From: Paludibacteraceae bacterium
GTDB lineage: Bacteria > Bacteroidota > Bacteroidia > Bacteroidales > Paludibacteraceae
Length of the DNA stretch: 64,000 nt
Reading direction: 5' to 3'
Assembly: GCA_024401475.1 (NCBI GenBank)
Contig: JAKSKZ010000003.1
Location: 1 to 64,000 of the forward strand
In this document: positions 51,112-60,664 of the stretch, piece by piece
How positions within the stretch are numbered: position 1 is the stretch's first letter
How the letters are laid out: each line of letters starts with the position of its first letter
Notes under the pieces: generated by a model
Told to the model about the DNA's origin: nothing
What the model saw: the letters and a program-made list of their open reading frames with translations, nothing else
Databases searched by the model: none
Position numbers and translations under genes: made by a program

Positions 51112-52446
51112 ATGCAAATTACAATAGCAGGAGCTGGAGAGGTAGGTACTCACTTAGCAAAGATGTTGTCGAAGGAGAAACACGATATTTTTCTTCTCGA
51201 CGAGGACAGGGAGAAAATATCTCGCCTACAAGATGGTGCCGACGTGATGACCGTCGAAGGTTCTCCTACCTCATTGAAAGGACTCATCGATGCACAAGTG
51301 AAGAAGGCAGACCTCTTCATTGCCGTCACCCCCATTGAAAGCCAAAACATAACAGCATGCATATTAGCAAAGAACCTTGGAGCCAAAAAGACGCTTGCCA
51401 GGATTGACAACTACGAATATTTGCTCCCGGAGAACAAAGCATTCTTCGAGAAATTAGGTATCAATGCTATGATATACCCAGAGATGTTGGCTGCCGAAGA
51501 AATCGTCAACTCACTCAAAATGAACTGGGTACGTCAATGGATGGAATTTAACGACGGTGCGTTGACGCTAATCGGTATGAAAGTCCGTATAAATGCCCCC
51601 ATCCTAAAACAAAAATTGATGGACTTGAAAGATAGCGACGGTTATCGTATCGTTGCCATCCGCCGCGACATGGACACCATCATTCCGAACGGACAAGATG
51701 AAATCAAGCCAAACGATATCGTTTACTTTATCACGACCAAAGAGTTCATCCCCAAGGTTAGGGAGGTAGCCGGCAAAGATGTCATCAACGTAAGAGACCT
51801 CATGATTATGGGAGGAAGCCGAATCACGGTAAAAACAGTGGAGACACTTCCCGACAACATCAGCGTAAAGGTTTTGGAAAAAGACTCTGTCAAGATAAAC
51901 AGACTAAACGAGTTACTTCCCGACGGAACGCTCGTCATCAATAGCGACGCCAGCGACTTGGAAGTTCTCCGTGAGGAAGAAATCGAAAGCATGGACGCAT
52001 TCGTAGCCCTCACCAACAATTCAGAGGCCAACATCCTTGCTTGTATCGCCGCCAAGAGTTTCGGGCTAAAGAAGACCATTTCCGAAATAGAAAACATCGA
52101 CTATATTCCATTGGCAGAAAACCTCGACATCGGCACGGTCATCAATAAGAAATTGATCGCAGCCAGTGCAATATACCAATATACGCTCGATGCAGATGTA
52201 AGCAAGGTAAAGTGCCTTACTCACGTGGACGCACAGGTGGTGGAAGTGACAGCAAAATTAAACTCCGACATCACCAAAGGCAAGCTAAAGGACATTCACA
52301 TTCCAAAGAATATATTCATAGGTGGAATCGTGAGAAACGGAGTTGGCTACATCGCAAATGGTAACACAGCCATTGAGCCTAACGACAACGTCATCGTCTT
52401 TTGTCTATCTTCAAGTATCCAAAAGTTAGACAAACTATTCAATTAG
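51112..52446 (+). CDS. trkA: Trk potassium uptake regulatory subunit TrkA
   Basis: 444 residues, cytoplasmic, gating the TrkH channel. Two RCK units, each with an NAD-binding TrkA-N domain and a TrkA-C domain. Unit 1 opens MQITIAGAGEVGTHLAKML (Gly-rich NAD loop) with FLLDEDREKI and FIAVTPIESQNI; unit 2 starts near 230 with LMIMGGSRITVKTVETL and AFVALTNNSEANIL. The second Rossmann loop is less canonical, as usual in TrkA. trkH starts 53 nt after the stop. Confidence 0.95.
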   Translation: MQITIAGAGEVGTHLAKMLSKEKHDIFLLDEDREKISRLQDGADVMTVEGSPTSLKGLIDAQVKKADLFIAVTPIESQNITACILAKNLGAKKTLARIDNYEYLLPENKAFFEKLGINAMIYPEMLAAEEIVNSLKMNWVRQWMEFNDGALTLIGMKVRINAPILKQKLMDLKDSDGYRIVAIRRDMDTIIPNGQDEIKPNDIVYFITTKEFIPKVREVAGKDVINVRDLMIMGGSRITVKTVETLPDNISVKVLEKDSVKINRLNELLPDGTLVINSDASDLEVLREEEIESMDAFVALTNNSEANILACIAAKSFGLKKTISEIENIDYIPLAENLDIGTVINKKLIAASAIYQYTLDADVSKVKCLTHVDAQVVEVTAKLNSDITKGKLKDIHIPKNIFIGGIVRNGVGYIANGNTAIEPNDNVIVFCLSSSIQKLDKLFN

Positions 52447-52499
52447 AAACGTATAGTATTGTATGCTGGTCTAACAAGCAACGACCGTATTATCAAAAT

Positions 52500-53975
52500 A
52501 TGAGACAAGAAAGTTTACTTAACTTTAAACTTATAGGAGCCACTTTGGGTCTACTCCTCTTCTTCGAAGCTGGATTCATGGCCTTATCGACCATTATTTC
52601 AGCCTTTTACGAAGAAGACGACCTAAAAGCACTCTTGATATCCACAGGGCTCACAACTTCCGTAGCCTCTTTTCTTTTCTTCTGTTTGAGAGACAAAGAA
52701 AATGCAAAGAACTATCAATTAAAAAAGAGGGAGGGGTATTTCATCGTGGCTTTTGTGTGGGTGCTCTTTTCTATTTTCGGAACATTCCCGTTTTACTTAA
52801 GTGGGTACATCCCCGAATACACCAACGCATTTTTCGAAACGATTTCCGGCTATACCACTACAGGGGCCACCATTCTCACAGACATTGAAGCTTTGCCTCA
52901 TGGCCTTCAATTTTGGAGGTGCATCACCCAATGGCAGGGAGGAATGGGTATCATCGTACTCTCTTTGGCCGTCATGCCGATATTCGGCATCGGAGGAATG
53001 CAGATGTATGCAGCCGAGGTGCCAGGACCAACCAAGGACAAACTACGTCCACGAGTAACCCAAACCGCCAAGCTACTTTGGAGCCTCTATGCTTCTATCA
53101 CACTGATTGAGGCCATTCTGCTTTTCATCGCAGGCATGAATCCTTTCGATGCGTTTTGTCACGCATGCACAACCATTGCCACAGGAGGCTACTCCACGAA
53201 AAACGCAAGCATCGCTTACTGGGATTCGCCATTCATCGATTACATCATCACAACATTCATGATCATTGCCGCAATAAACTATACGTTGCTCTATACGGCT
53301 TTGAAAGGCAACATGAAGAAATTCATTCACAACGAGGAGATTAAATACTATCTGATCATCGGCTTCGTAATTGCGGCCATCATCGTCGGCTACAACTTTG
53401 TGCGAGAAGGTAGTTTTTCCGAAGAGGACGTCAGAGTCTCTATCTTCTCATCCTTCTCTTTGATGACAGGTACGGGATTTGCACTCTCCGACCACACCAC
53501 ATGGGCGCCATTCCTCTCTATACTAATGATCATCATCATGTCATTCGGAGGTTGTGCGGGATCTTCTTGCGGAGGTATCAAAACCGTGAGAATTGTGCTA
53601 CTAATCAAAAATAGCTATTTCGAGTTCAAGCGTCTGCTCCACCCTAACGCGGTCATTCCTGTGAAATTCAACAATAAAGTAGTGCCACCGACCATCATCA
53701 CCAACGTGTTGGCGTTTATCGTACTTTATGCCATCACCATTTTGGCCGGCATACTCATATTCCTCTTTATTGGCGTCGAACCGGAGGAAGCTATCGGAGC
53801 CGCAATCACTAGTGTTTCCAATGTCGGTCCAGGCTTAGGAGAATCAGGGCCTGCTGGAAACTTCGCCCATTTCCCTGTAGCAGCCAAATGGGTAATGTCT
53901 TTCTTTATGCTCGCAGGCCGTTTGGACATTTTCACCGTGCTATTCATCCTTTCGCCATCTTTTTGGAGACGATAA
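52500..53975 (+). CDS. trkH: Trk potassium uptake channel subunit TrkH
   Basis: 491 residues from MRQESLLNFKLIGATLG; an upstream TTG frame overlaps trkA and is not needed. Four M1-P-M2 units with selectivity-filter loops ETISGYTTTGATIL, TTIATGGYSTKNAS, SLMTGTGFALSDHT and TSVSNVGPGLGESG, each with the filter Gly. GAGSSCGG-type loop SFGGCAGSSCGGIKTVRI precedes the third M2-like gate. Sodium- or proton-driven or channel-like potassium uptake together with TrkA. Confidence 0.95.
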   Translation: MRQESLLNFKLIGATLGLLLFFEAGFMALSTIISAFYEEDDLKALLISTGLTTSVASFLFFCLRDKENAKNYQLKKREGYFIVAFVWVLFSIFGTFPFYLSGYIPEYTNAFFETISGYTTTGATILTDIEALPHGLQFWRCITQWQGGMGIIVLSLAVMPIFGIGGMQMYAAEVPGPTKDKLRPRVTQTAKLLWSLYASITLIEAILLFIAGMNPFDAFCHACTTIATGGYSTKNASIAYWDSPFIDYIITTFMIIAAINYTLLYTALKGNMKKFIHNEEIKYYLIIGFVIAAIIVGYNFVREGSFSEEDVRVSIFSSFSLMTGTGFALSDHTTWAPFLSILMIIIMSFGGCAGSSCGGIKTVRIVLLIKNSYFEFKRLLHPNAVIPVKFNNKVVPPTIITNVLAFIVLYAITILAGILIFLFIGVEPEEAIGAAITSVSNVGPGLGESGPAGNFAHFPVAAKWVMSFFMLAGRLDIFTVLFILSPSFWRR

Positions 53976-53990
53976 ACAAATTTTTCACGT

Positions 53991-54040
53991 CAAACTCACT
54001 TTTGCACACTATGAGCAAGTGAGTTTGGCTTAGTTTTTGT
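53991..54040 (+). terminator. Rho-independent terminator after trkH
   Basis: Perfect 11-bp stem CAAACTCACTT/AAGTGAGTTTG, 15-nt loop, followed by T-rich sequence. Confidence 0.75.
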
Positions 54041-54072
54041 TTCAATCAGGAAAAAGATTTTAAAGTAGTATT

Positions 54073-54489
54073 ATGCGTTTAAAACTATTCTTCATTCTAT
54101 TAGCGTTGACTAGCATACTTTCATCATGCAGTTCCGACCACGACCACGACATGTACGGGTACAATACATACCCCTATCCATATTACAACAATCGCCCATA
54201 CTATTACTACAATGGCGTTTATTATGAAGACCCTTACCACACACACCCATACGCATGGGACAACAAGCACTTCTATTCAGCACGCATAGAGTGGAAAGGT
54301 TCCAACTTTGGATACGCAGTCGTTTTGAGAGAGAATCCCTATATGGGCATGATTTGCAGGCCCACAAACCTTCTCCAACCATTCACCCACGATTGCGAAG
54401 TAATGGTCCGATTCAATTGGTTGGGCGAAGAGAACAACAATGGTCTCATTATCCCGATTATAGAGATAATTGACATGCATTATAGATAA
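54073..54489 (+). CDS. Tyr/His-rich small lipoprotein
   Basis: 138 residues. Lipobox LSSC at 19, then an acidic His-rich start (SSDHDHDMYG) and a Tyr/Asn/Pro-rich segment (about 30-65, PYPYYNNRPYYYYNGVYYED). A compact beta domain follows (RIEWKGSNFGYAVVLRENP, CEVMVRFNWLG, IPIIEIIDMHY). The His/Asp-rich start could bind metal, but this is a guess. Envelope-anchored, function unknown. Bracketed by terminators, so monocistronic. Confidence 0.75.
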   Translation: MRLKLFFILLALTSILSSCSSDHDHDMYGYNTYPYPYYNNRPYYYYNGVYYEDPYHTHPYAWDNKHFYSARIEWKGSNFGYAVVLRENPYMGMICRPTNLLQPFTHDCEVMVRFNWLGEENNNGLIIPIIEIIDMHYR

Positions 54490-54534
54490 AAAGTGATTCA
54501 AAGTTGCATTCCAAGGCAAGTAAACATAAAAAAC

Positions 54535-54562
54535 AAGGCGGGTTTTAACAACTCGCCTTTTT
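54535..54562 (+). terminator. Rho-independent terminator
   Basis: Stem AAGGCG/CGCCTT with inner G-C and A-T pairs, then TTTTT. Confidence 0.7.
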
Positions 54563-54580
54563 CATAAAAAGAACTGAATT

Positions 54581-55333
54581 ATGACAGCGGAAGAGAAAAA
54601 GGAGGCAAAACTAATCTATTCACTCCAAAGAAAACTAAGGAAAACCATAGACACCTATGGACTTATCAAGGAAGGAGACAAGATATTGATTGGATTATCC
54701 GGAGGCAAAGACTCGCTCGCTCTCGTCGAGCTTTTGGGCGAACGACAGAAAATTTTCAAGCCTCGTTTCTCGGTCATTGCCGCACATATCTCTGTCAGCA
54801 ACATCGGTTATCAATCAGACTGCGACTACCTAAAAGAACATTGCGAGAAACATGGTGTGACATTTGTCCACCACACAACATCATTTGACGACAGTACGGA
54901 CAAAAGGAAATCGCATTGTTTTCTCTGCTCATGGTATCGCAGAAAAGCATTGTTCGACTTGGCAAAGGAATTGGGTTGCAACAAGATTGCCTTAGGCCAT
55001 CACCAAGACGACATTCTCCACACCCTCATCATGAACTTGCTGTACCAAGGCTCTTTTAGTACAATGCCTCCATTGCTCAAAATGGATAAGTTCGACATGG
55101 AGATTATCCGTCCTCTTTCACTAATAAAAGAGAGCGAAATCAAAGAGTTGGAAAGCATAAGACAATATAAAAAACAACACAAAAATTGCCCTTATGAGAA
55201 AGAAAGCAACCGCGACGACGTCAAGAAACTGATGGCAGAAATGGAAAGAATAGCACCAGAGATGCGTAGCAGCATGTGGAACGCCATGACAAACATACAA
55301 ACTGACTATCTACCCAAAAGAATTAAGAATTAA
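54581..55333 (+). CDS. ttcA: TtcA-like tRNA thiolation / PP-loop ATPase
   Basis: 250 residues. PP-loop SGGKDSLALVEL (about 45-57) binds ATP; CFLC (about 114-117) provides the Cys pair that binds the iron-sulfur cluster in TtcA; ALGHHQDDILHTLIMNLLYQG is the second conserved block. TtcA makes 2-thiocytidine at position 32 of tRNAs. TtuA-type 2-thiouridine enzymes share this plan, but the length and lack of extra zinc fingers favour TtcA. The third Cys (NCPYEKESNR) is present near 205. Confidence 0.87.
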   Translation: MTAEEKKEAKLIYSLQRKLRKTIDTYGLIKEGDKILIGLSGGKDSLALVELLGERQKIFKPRFSVIAAHISVSNIGYQSDCDYLKEHCEKHGVTFVHHTTSFDDSTDKRKSHCFLCSWYRRKALFDLAKELGCNKIALGHHQDDILHTLIMNLLYQGSFSTMPPLLKMDKFDMEIIRPLSLIKESEIKELESIRQYKKQHKNCPYEKESNRDDVKKLMAEMERIAPEMRSSMWNAMTNIQTDYLPKRIKN

Positions 55334-55489
55334 GAGGTGAAGAATTAAGATTTTCTCTCGAACAACCCCACGCCCAGCGCAGAAAACACGACACTCAACA
55401 GTCTTGTCCGTCGGGATAAGGTCACTATTAGGCAAAAAAAAAGGAATTGAGAAACCCCAACCCCTTTTATCTTTTCACTACTCTCGTAA

Positions 55490-55729
55490 TTACTTAACTG
55501 CCTCTTTTACAGTCTCAGCAGCCTCAGCAACAACAGCAGCAGCTGAATCTACAGAAGCAGCAGCAACTGAATCAACAACAACAGCAGCTGAGTCAACTAC
55601 AGCAACAGCCTCCTCAACTATAGTTACTGAATCAGCAACTACGCCCTCAGCTGGCTTGTTACAAGTGTTAGTACAAGAAACAAGTGCAAAAGCAGCACTT
55701 GCAGCGAAAAATAAAACTACTTTTTTCAT
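55490..55729 (-). CDS. Ala/Val-rich small lipoprotein
   Basis: 79 residues. Lipoprotein signal MKKVVLFFAASAAFALVSC, then a low-complexity helical tail of repeated VDSAA and VDSV units (VVDSAAVVVDSVAAASVDSA). It resembles a Lpp-like or filler lipoprotein that could form an amphipathic or coiled rod. No named family. It sits alone between convergent regions with its own promoter. Confidence 0.65.
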   Translation of the reverse strand: MKKVVLFFAASAAFALVSCTNTCNKPAEGVVADSVTIVEEAVAVVDSAAVVVDSVAAASVDSAAAVVAEAAETVKEAVK

Positions 55730-55787
55730 TTTTTAATAAAATAAATTAAACAACGTACCGTGTTTGTTTGTCTTTTTTAAGACGGCA

Positions 55788-55795
55788 CAAAATTA
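55788..55795 (-). promoter_or_regulatory. -7 promoter element of the Ala/Val-rich lipoprotein gene
   Basis: Minus strand TAATTTTG, 58 nt before the ATG. Confidence 0.5.
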
Positions 55796-55938
55796 GATAT
55801 TTTTTTGTACTCCAAATCAATTAGCGAATGTATTTTAATAGTCCAAATGTAAAAAAAACATAAAAAGGGGCGTCTATTTTACATTTCCGCATTTTCATAC
55901 ACAATAAAGGCCTATCGAAGCACAAATTTTGGAAAGAA

Positions 55939-55968
55939 CAAAGGGCTTGACATTTGTCAAACCCTTTG
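55939..55968 (-). terminator. Terminator after the acyl-CoA synthetase gene
   Basis: Interrupted stem CAAAGGG/CCCTTTG and TTGAC/GTCAA with one mismatch, 4-nt loop. Confidence 0.7.
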
Positions 55969-56039
55969 TTTATGGACGATTCACGAAATTAGTTCAACAC
56001 ACGAACAACGTGAATACTATTTGCATATTCTTGTACAAA

Positions 56040-57710
56040 TTATAGACCTTCGTACAAATAACGCTTAATATTTTTCTTTGCAGTCTTCTCAAATTCGTTA
56101 GGGAAGATGACGATCTTGTTAATAGCCTCGTAAGAAGCAAGCGTCTTGTTAATTGTCTTGCGATTCTCCTCCATTATCACATCCAACTCCTCACGATTGA
56201 CATTGCTTTCATCCATCGCAGCGAAGTCAGGATAAACCAAAGCCACCAACTTGGCATCTCTTGCAATAACCACACACTCTGAGATGAATGGCAAGTTGAC
56301 CATCTTAGCCTCTATGGCCTCTGGATAGATATTTTGACCAGACGCACCCAAGATCATATTTTTGCAACGACCTTTCAAGAAGATGTGATTTTCACTATCC
56401 ATAGTAGCCATATCACCCGTACGCAACCATTCACCATCAAACGCAGCTTGTGTCGCCTCCTCATTCTTGTAATAACCAATCATCACGTTATCGCCACGGA
56501 CCAAAAGCTCACCTGCGATATTAGCAGGATCCTCCGACATGATTTTAGCCTCCATATTAGAAAGCAAAATTCCTGCTGAAGCAATCTTATGCTCGTCCTT
56601 AGAACAATAACTAATAAGCGGAGCACATTCGGTCATTCCGTAACCTACAGTATAAGGGAACTTGATTTTTGCCAAGAACTCATCAACCTCTTTGTTTATA
56701 GCCGCTCCTCCCAAAACGATTTCGATGAAACGTCCGCCGAAAGCACTGTACAACTTGTTTCTTATCTCGGAATAAACCTTCTCGTTCAACGTCGGAATAG
56801 CCAAAGCTGTCTGTGTAGAAGTTTTTTCCAACAAAGGAAGAACCATGCTCTTATATACCTTTTCTACAATCAAAGGCACTGTAAAGATAACGTCCGGCTT
56901 AATCTCCTCAAAGGCCTTTAGCAATATCTTTGGTGAAGGAACCCTATTCAAGAATGTGATGTGAGAACCAGAAGTCACTTGAGCAAGGAAATCCAAAGTA
57001 CATCCATATACATGGGCCAACGGCAAGAAGGTCAAAATCTTCTTTCTATCGCCCGTCTTACTTGTAATCTTTGTGTGATTGAAACAGAATTCGATATTTC
57101 CCATGAAATTAGTTCCGTTCAACATAACTCCCTTGCTGAAACCTGTCGATCCAGAAGTGTAGTTAAGTACCACCATCTCAGAATTGTCCTTGTCAATATA
57201 CTTCACATCTTCCTTAGAGAATCCATTTGGATAACGGGCTGCAAAAAGAGCATCCAACTGCTTCATCACCTTTTGGATGCTTTCACCTGGACCCTGGTAG
57301 AGACATCTGAACTCCGTGATAGAGAAAATTCCTCTCAAATCAGAAACCTTGCTTTCATCAATATTTTCCCAAACATTGTCACTCAAGAAAAGAAATGTAG
57401 AATCCGAATGGTTGACAACGTGTTGAATGTCATCCGGATGAAAATCTTGCAAGATTGGCACTATCACTGCGCCATAAGTCATAACGGCAATGAAAGTCAT
57501 GGCCCACATCGGAGTATTCTTACCCACCAATGAAATGTGATCACCAGGCTTAATATTTAATTCCTCAAATAGGAGGTGTAATTTCGCCACCTCTTCTGCT
57601 ACTTGCTTGTATGTGTAATCGGTTTTGGTGACATAGTCTGTCATTGCCAAATGATCCCAATTCTCTTTAAACGACTTCTCGAAAAGTTTAATGAAGTTTT
57701 CTTGTGCCAT
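56040..57710 (-). CDS. Long-chain fatty acid-CoA ligase (AMP-forming)
   Basis: 556 residues from MAQENFIKLFEKSFKENWDH; an upstream Met at 57755 adds a region that overlaps the promoter. ATP/AMP motif YTSGSTGFSKGVML, the VGYGMTECAP block, RTGDMATMDSENHIFLKGR hinge and a C-terminal Lys (AKKNIKRYL) that activates the carboxyl. Couples fatty acids to CoA for lipid assembly or degradation; chain length not predictable. Has its own promoter TATTTTTG at 57733-57740. Confidence 0.92.
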   Translation of the reverse strand: MAQENFIKLFEKSFKENWDHLAMTDYVTKTDYTYKQVAEEVAKLHLLFEELNIKPGDHISLVGKNTPMWAMTFIAVMTYGAVIVPILQDFHPDDIQHVVNHSDSTFLFLSDNVWENIDESKVSDLRGIFSITEFRCLYQGPGESIQKVMKQLDALFAARYPNGFSKEDVKYIDKDNSEMVVLNYTSGSTGFSKGVMLNGTNFMGNIEFCFNHTKITSKTGDRKKILTFLPLAHVYGCTLDFLAQVTSGSHITFLNRVPSPKILLKAFEEIKPDVIFTVPLIVEKVYKSMVLPLLEKTSTQTALAIPTLNEKVYSEIRNKLYSAFGGRFIEIVLGGAAINKEVDEFLAKIKFPYTVGYGMTECAPLISYCSKDEHKIASAGILLSNMEAKIMSEDPANIAGELLVRGDNVMIGYYKNEEATQAAFDGEWLRTGDMATMDSENHIFLKGRCKNMILGASGQNIYPEAIEAKMVNLPFISECVVIARDAKLVALVYPDFAAMDESNVNREELDVIMEENRKTINKTLASYEAINKIVIFPNEFEKTAKKNIKRYLYEGL

Positions 57711-57732
57711 GCTTTTAGTTATAAAATTCGAG

Positions 57733-57740
57733 CAAAAATA
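57733..57740 (-). promoter_or_regulatory. -7 promoter element of the acyl-CoA synthetase gene
   Basis: Minus strand TATTTTTG, 22 nt before the ATG at 57710. Confidence 0.5.
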
Positions 57741-57954
57741 TAAAAAATTACACAAAAAGAAAAAAAATGTGCAATTTTCGAGGGTGAAGACTCTAAAAAA
57801 ATAATTAACAAAGACAACCTTAGCTCCTCATAACTGTTCATTCTTATCCAATATCAACAATTTCGAATCGAAACCATGTTCACGAACATATAATTTTAGA
57901 CATACAAATCTCCCCCTTTTTTCGTATATTGCAACAATTTAACCAACATTCGTC

Positions 57955-59922
57955 ATGGGAAAGCACACTAATAATTTGTTCAACGAAATATCATCGGGCA
58001 AAAGGATAATCCCTATGCTCTCGCTTTTTTTCACAGTAACACTCTCCGCCCAAGATTTGAAAAACTTTGATTTCAATTCGCTTGATGGTTGGACGATAGA
58101 AGGAGGCAGAGCCTCCACCGAAAACGGGAAACTGCACATCTATGCAGGGGAGAAAACGAAGGTTTCCCAAAAGACAAAAATTAGGCAAGGTAGCTACCTT
58201 GTCAAAGCGGAAACTCAATCGTCAGCAAGCGAAGGAACCTGCCTAATCTATGGCAAAGGCGAAGGCTACACCTCAGCCTCAACGGCAATTCCACAATCGG
58301 ACCATTCGTTCAAAAAAGTCATTGTGAAAGGCGTGAAAAGCAATGATGGTTGGTTAGAAGTTGGCTTCGAGAACGACGGAACACACGATTTAGTTATCGA
58401 CAACATACAAATCGAGCAAGAGCAAAAGCCGTTTGTTTTCGGTCAAGGCGGCGACATCACCGAACTAAACTATGTCCTCTCTTATGGCGGCAACTTTTTT
58501 GACGAAGAGGGCAACGAACTATACCAATCCTCCGACCCATTGGAAGTTAAGGCGAGAAACGTCATCCGTTTTCTCAAAGAGAAAGGCATGGACATGGTGC
58601 GCATCCGCCTAACGAACAAACCTGGCAAATCACAACCAGACAACACCAACACCTACTTTCTCCCAGAAGGGTTTCAAGACGAAAAGGATTGCTTGCTGCT
58701 TGCCGAACTTGCCCACGAGGCTGGCTTGAAGATACAATTCACGTTCAACTATTCTGACTACTGGTCGAACGGTGAACGTCAAAACATCCCTGCTGATTGG
58801 AAATCACAAATTGAGTGGATGAACGACAATAATGCCATCGTTCAGAAATTGTCACAACTATTGGGCGAATACACGAAACGTGTCATGCAAGAATTGGCAG
58901 AAAAGGACATCCACCCCGAATATGTTTCTTTAGGAAACGAAATAAACGGAGGCCTGCTCTTTCCCTACGGCTACTCCTACGACGTGAAAGCTAGTTTTGC
59001 CACTAAAGATATGCCCGAGGGTTATGCCAACTGGGGTGCCATAAAAAGTTTCATTAATGCTGGATATGAAGCTGTCAAGTCAGTCTCGCCTGAGTCAAAG
59101 GTGGTTATACACTTGGCAGACCAAACGGGAGATTTCAAAAAACACGGCTCCACGGTTGATTATTACACCTATTCTTGGTTTTTCAGTACGTTGGAGAAAA
59201 ACGGTGGAAAATACGATGTCATCGGAGCTTCTTACTACCCTTCTTGGAGTCAATCGACTGTTGACGATATGGTTGGCTATTGCAACAACCTCATCCGCAA
59301 ATTCCACAAGGATATTCTCGTCATGGAGAGTGGCTACAACTGGAACAAAACTCGCAAAGACGGTTACGAAGGACAACTCAATCAAAACGCAGAAGAATAC
59401 AAAAACAAATACCCAAGCACGCCCATTGGACAAAAAGGCTATCTCACAGAACTTATCAACGGATTGAAACAGATAGGCGAAGGAACGGCCAACCAATGCG
59501 TAGGTTTGCTCTATTGGGACCCCGTCATGATTCATGTGGAAGACGAATGGGGCAATAACAAGACTGGCTGGGCCCATTTCGTGAACTGGGACACGCCAGA
59601 TGCCAACGTCGTAGAGAACACCACTCTTTTTGATTTTGAAGGGAAAGCACTTCCCGCCCTTGACGTTTTCTACCAAAACCAATTCTGCAAAGAGGAGAAG
59701 ACGACAGATAAAACTATTTGCCACGAGACTCCGAACTCACAACTCAACATCCTAAGCGTAGAGGGAGGATTGCTCATCCAAGCGGAAGAGGATCAAAACA
59801 TCAGCATCTACAATCTCAACGGAGAGGGTACTTGGTTACGATTAACCAATCATGAGCAAAGACTCGTTCACCTTCCTTCGGGAATATATGTGGTAAATGG
59901 AGAAAAGGTAAGAGTGAGATGA
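57955..59922 (+). CDS. Secreted GH53 arabinogalactan endo-beta-1,4-galactanase
   Basis: 655 residues. Signal region with hydrophobic core PMLSLFFTVTLSA (a Met inside it at 58015 could also be the start). Residues about 35-155 form a carbohydrate-binding-module-like beta sandwich (DFNSLDGWTIEGG through LVIDNIQIEQE). The GH53 barrel spans about 160-590 with acid/base E329 (LGNEINGG) and nucleophile E458 (VMESGYNW). The last 70 residues (SIYNLNGEGTWLRL, LPSGIYVVNGEKVRVR) resemble the C-terminal sorting domains of type IX secreted proteins. Cleaves galactan side chains of pectin. No SusC/SusD pair is nearby. Confidence 0.9.
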   Translation: MGKHTNNLFNEISSGKRIIPMLSLFFTVTLSAQDLKNFDFNSLDGWTIEGGRASTENGKLHIYAGEKTKVSQKTKIRQGSYLVKAETQSSASEGTCLIYGKGEGYTSASTAIPQSDHSFKKVIVKGVKSNDGWLEVGFENDGTHDLVIDNIQIEQEQKPFVFGQGGDITELNYVLSYGGNFFDEEGNELYQSSDPLEVKARNVIRFLKEKGMDMVRIRLTNKPGKSQPDNTNTYFLPEGFQDEKDCLLLAELAHEAGLKIQFTFNYSDYWSNGERQNIPADWKSQIEWMNDNNAIVQKLSQLLGEYTKRVMQELAEKDIHPEYVSLGNEINGGLLFPYGYSYDVKASFATKDMPEGYANWGAIKSFINAGYEAVKSVSPESKVVIHLADQTGDFKKHGSTVDYYTYSWFFSTLEKNGGKYDVIGASYYPSWSQSTVDDMVGYCNNLIRKFHKDILVMESGYNWNKTRKDGYEGQLNQNAEEYKNKYPSTPIGQKGYLTELINGLKQIGEGTANQCVGLLYWDPVMIHVEDEWGNNKTGWAHFVNWDTPDANVVENTTLFDFEGKALPALDVFYQNQFCKEEKTTDKTICHETPNSQLNILSVEGGLLIQAEEDQNISIYNLNGEGTWLRLTNHEQRLVHLPSGIYVVNGEKVRVR

Positions 59923-59953
59923 CGCACGACGGTGGCATGGGCCACCACTAAAT

Positions 59954-60649
59954 TCACCTAAGGTGATTAACTTTTCTTACATCAGCAACCACCAACGTCT
60001 GGTCGGGGAAAACCGAAAAAGCGATGTCATAGCCTGCATATTCCACCTTATAGATACGATCTGAAGAACTATAGGCTGGACGAGGGTCATGAGAAAGAAA
60101 AGCAATAGCCCCTTCCCGCTTCTCTTCAGGCAATAGATTCAAAAGATTTTCAGGAAAGGTTACGGTCAAGCTACGATTATCCGCCGAAGCCGTCCACCCA
60201 GCCTCAGCATCGAGGTGAGCATCCGTATAAGGCAGATAGGGCTTTACATCATAAATAGGCGTCTGATCCATCATATCTATTCCTGAAACATGCAACACCG
60301 TTCCTAAGGATGGCACCTGTTCTATCGAATCCAATTTGACACAAGACAAACCAATCGGATTAGGACGGAAGGGCGACCGCGTGGCAAATACGCCCAAGCG
60401 CGTATTTCCGCCCAAGCGTGGAGGACGAACCGTCGGAGACCAATCTTCTCGCTTGGCAGCCGAAAACTCCCACAACAGCCAAATATGCGAAAAACCTTCC
60501 AAACCACGGAACGCCTCTTCTCGCCTATATTCAGGCTCAAAAACAATAGTTCCCTTCAAAGCTTCGGACATGCCGCTTTGACGAGGCAGCCCAAACTTAG
60601 AAGGGAAATCTGTATAAATCTTGGCAATTACCTTAAACAACTGCTCCAT
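59954..60649 (-). CDS. trmO: tRNA (N6-threonylcarbamoyladenosine-N6) methyltransferase TrmO
   Basis: About 231 residues from MEQLFKVIAKIYTDF. TsaA/TrmO fold: FSHIWLLWEF, TRLGVFATRSPFRPNPIGLS with the SAM-binding loop, and IDMMDQTPIYDVKPYLPY. Methylates t6A37 in tRNA for Thr. The C-terminal RIYKVEYAGYDIAFSVFP part is the extra domain seen in TrmO proteins. Last gene of the DUF4494-yggS-104aa-trmO operon; it starts a few nt after the preceding stop. Confidence 0.9.
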   Translation of the reverse strand: MEQLFKVIAKIYTDFPSKFGLPRQSGMSEALKGTIVFEPEYRREEAFRGLEGFSHIWLLWEFSAAKREDWSPTVRPPRLGGNTRLGVFATRSPFRPNPIGLSCVKLDSIEQVPSLGTVLHVSGIDMMDQTPIYDVKPYLPYTDAHLDAEAGWTASADNRSLTVTFPENLLNLLPEEKREGAIAFLSHDPRPAYSSSDRIYKVEYAGYDIAFSVFPDQTLVVADVRKVNHLR

Positions 60650-60664
60650 ACCTGCAGACAAGCA

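Larger units (their letters stand above)
55730..56039. other. Intergenic region with fadD terminator
   Basis: Contains the lipoprotein promoter (55788-55795) and a terminator (55939-55968). Nothing else recognised. Confidence 0.5.
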
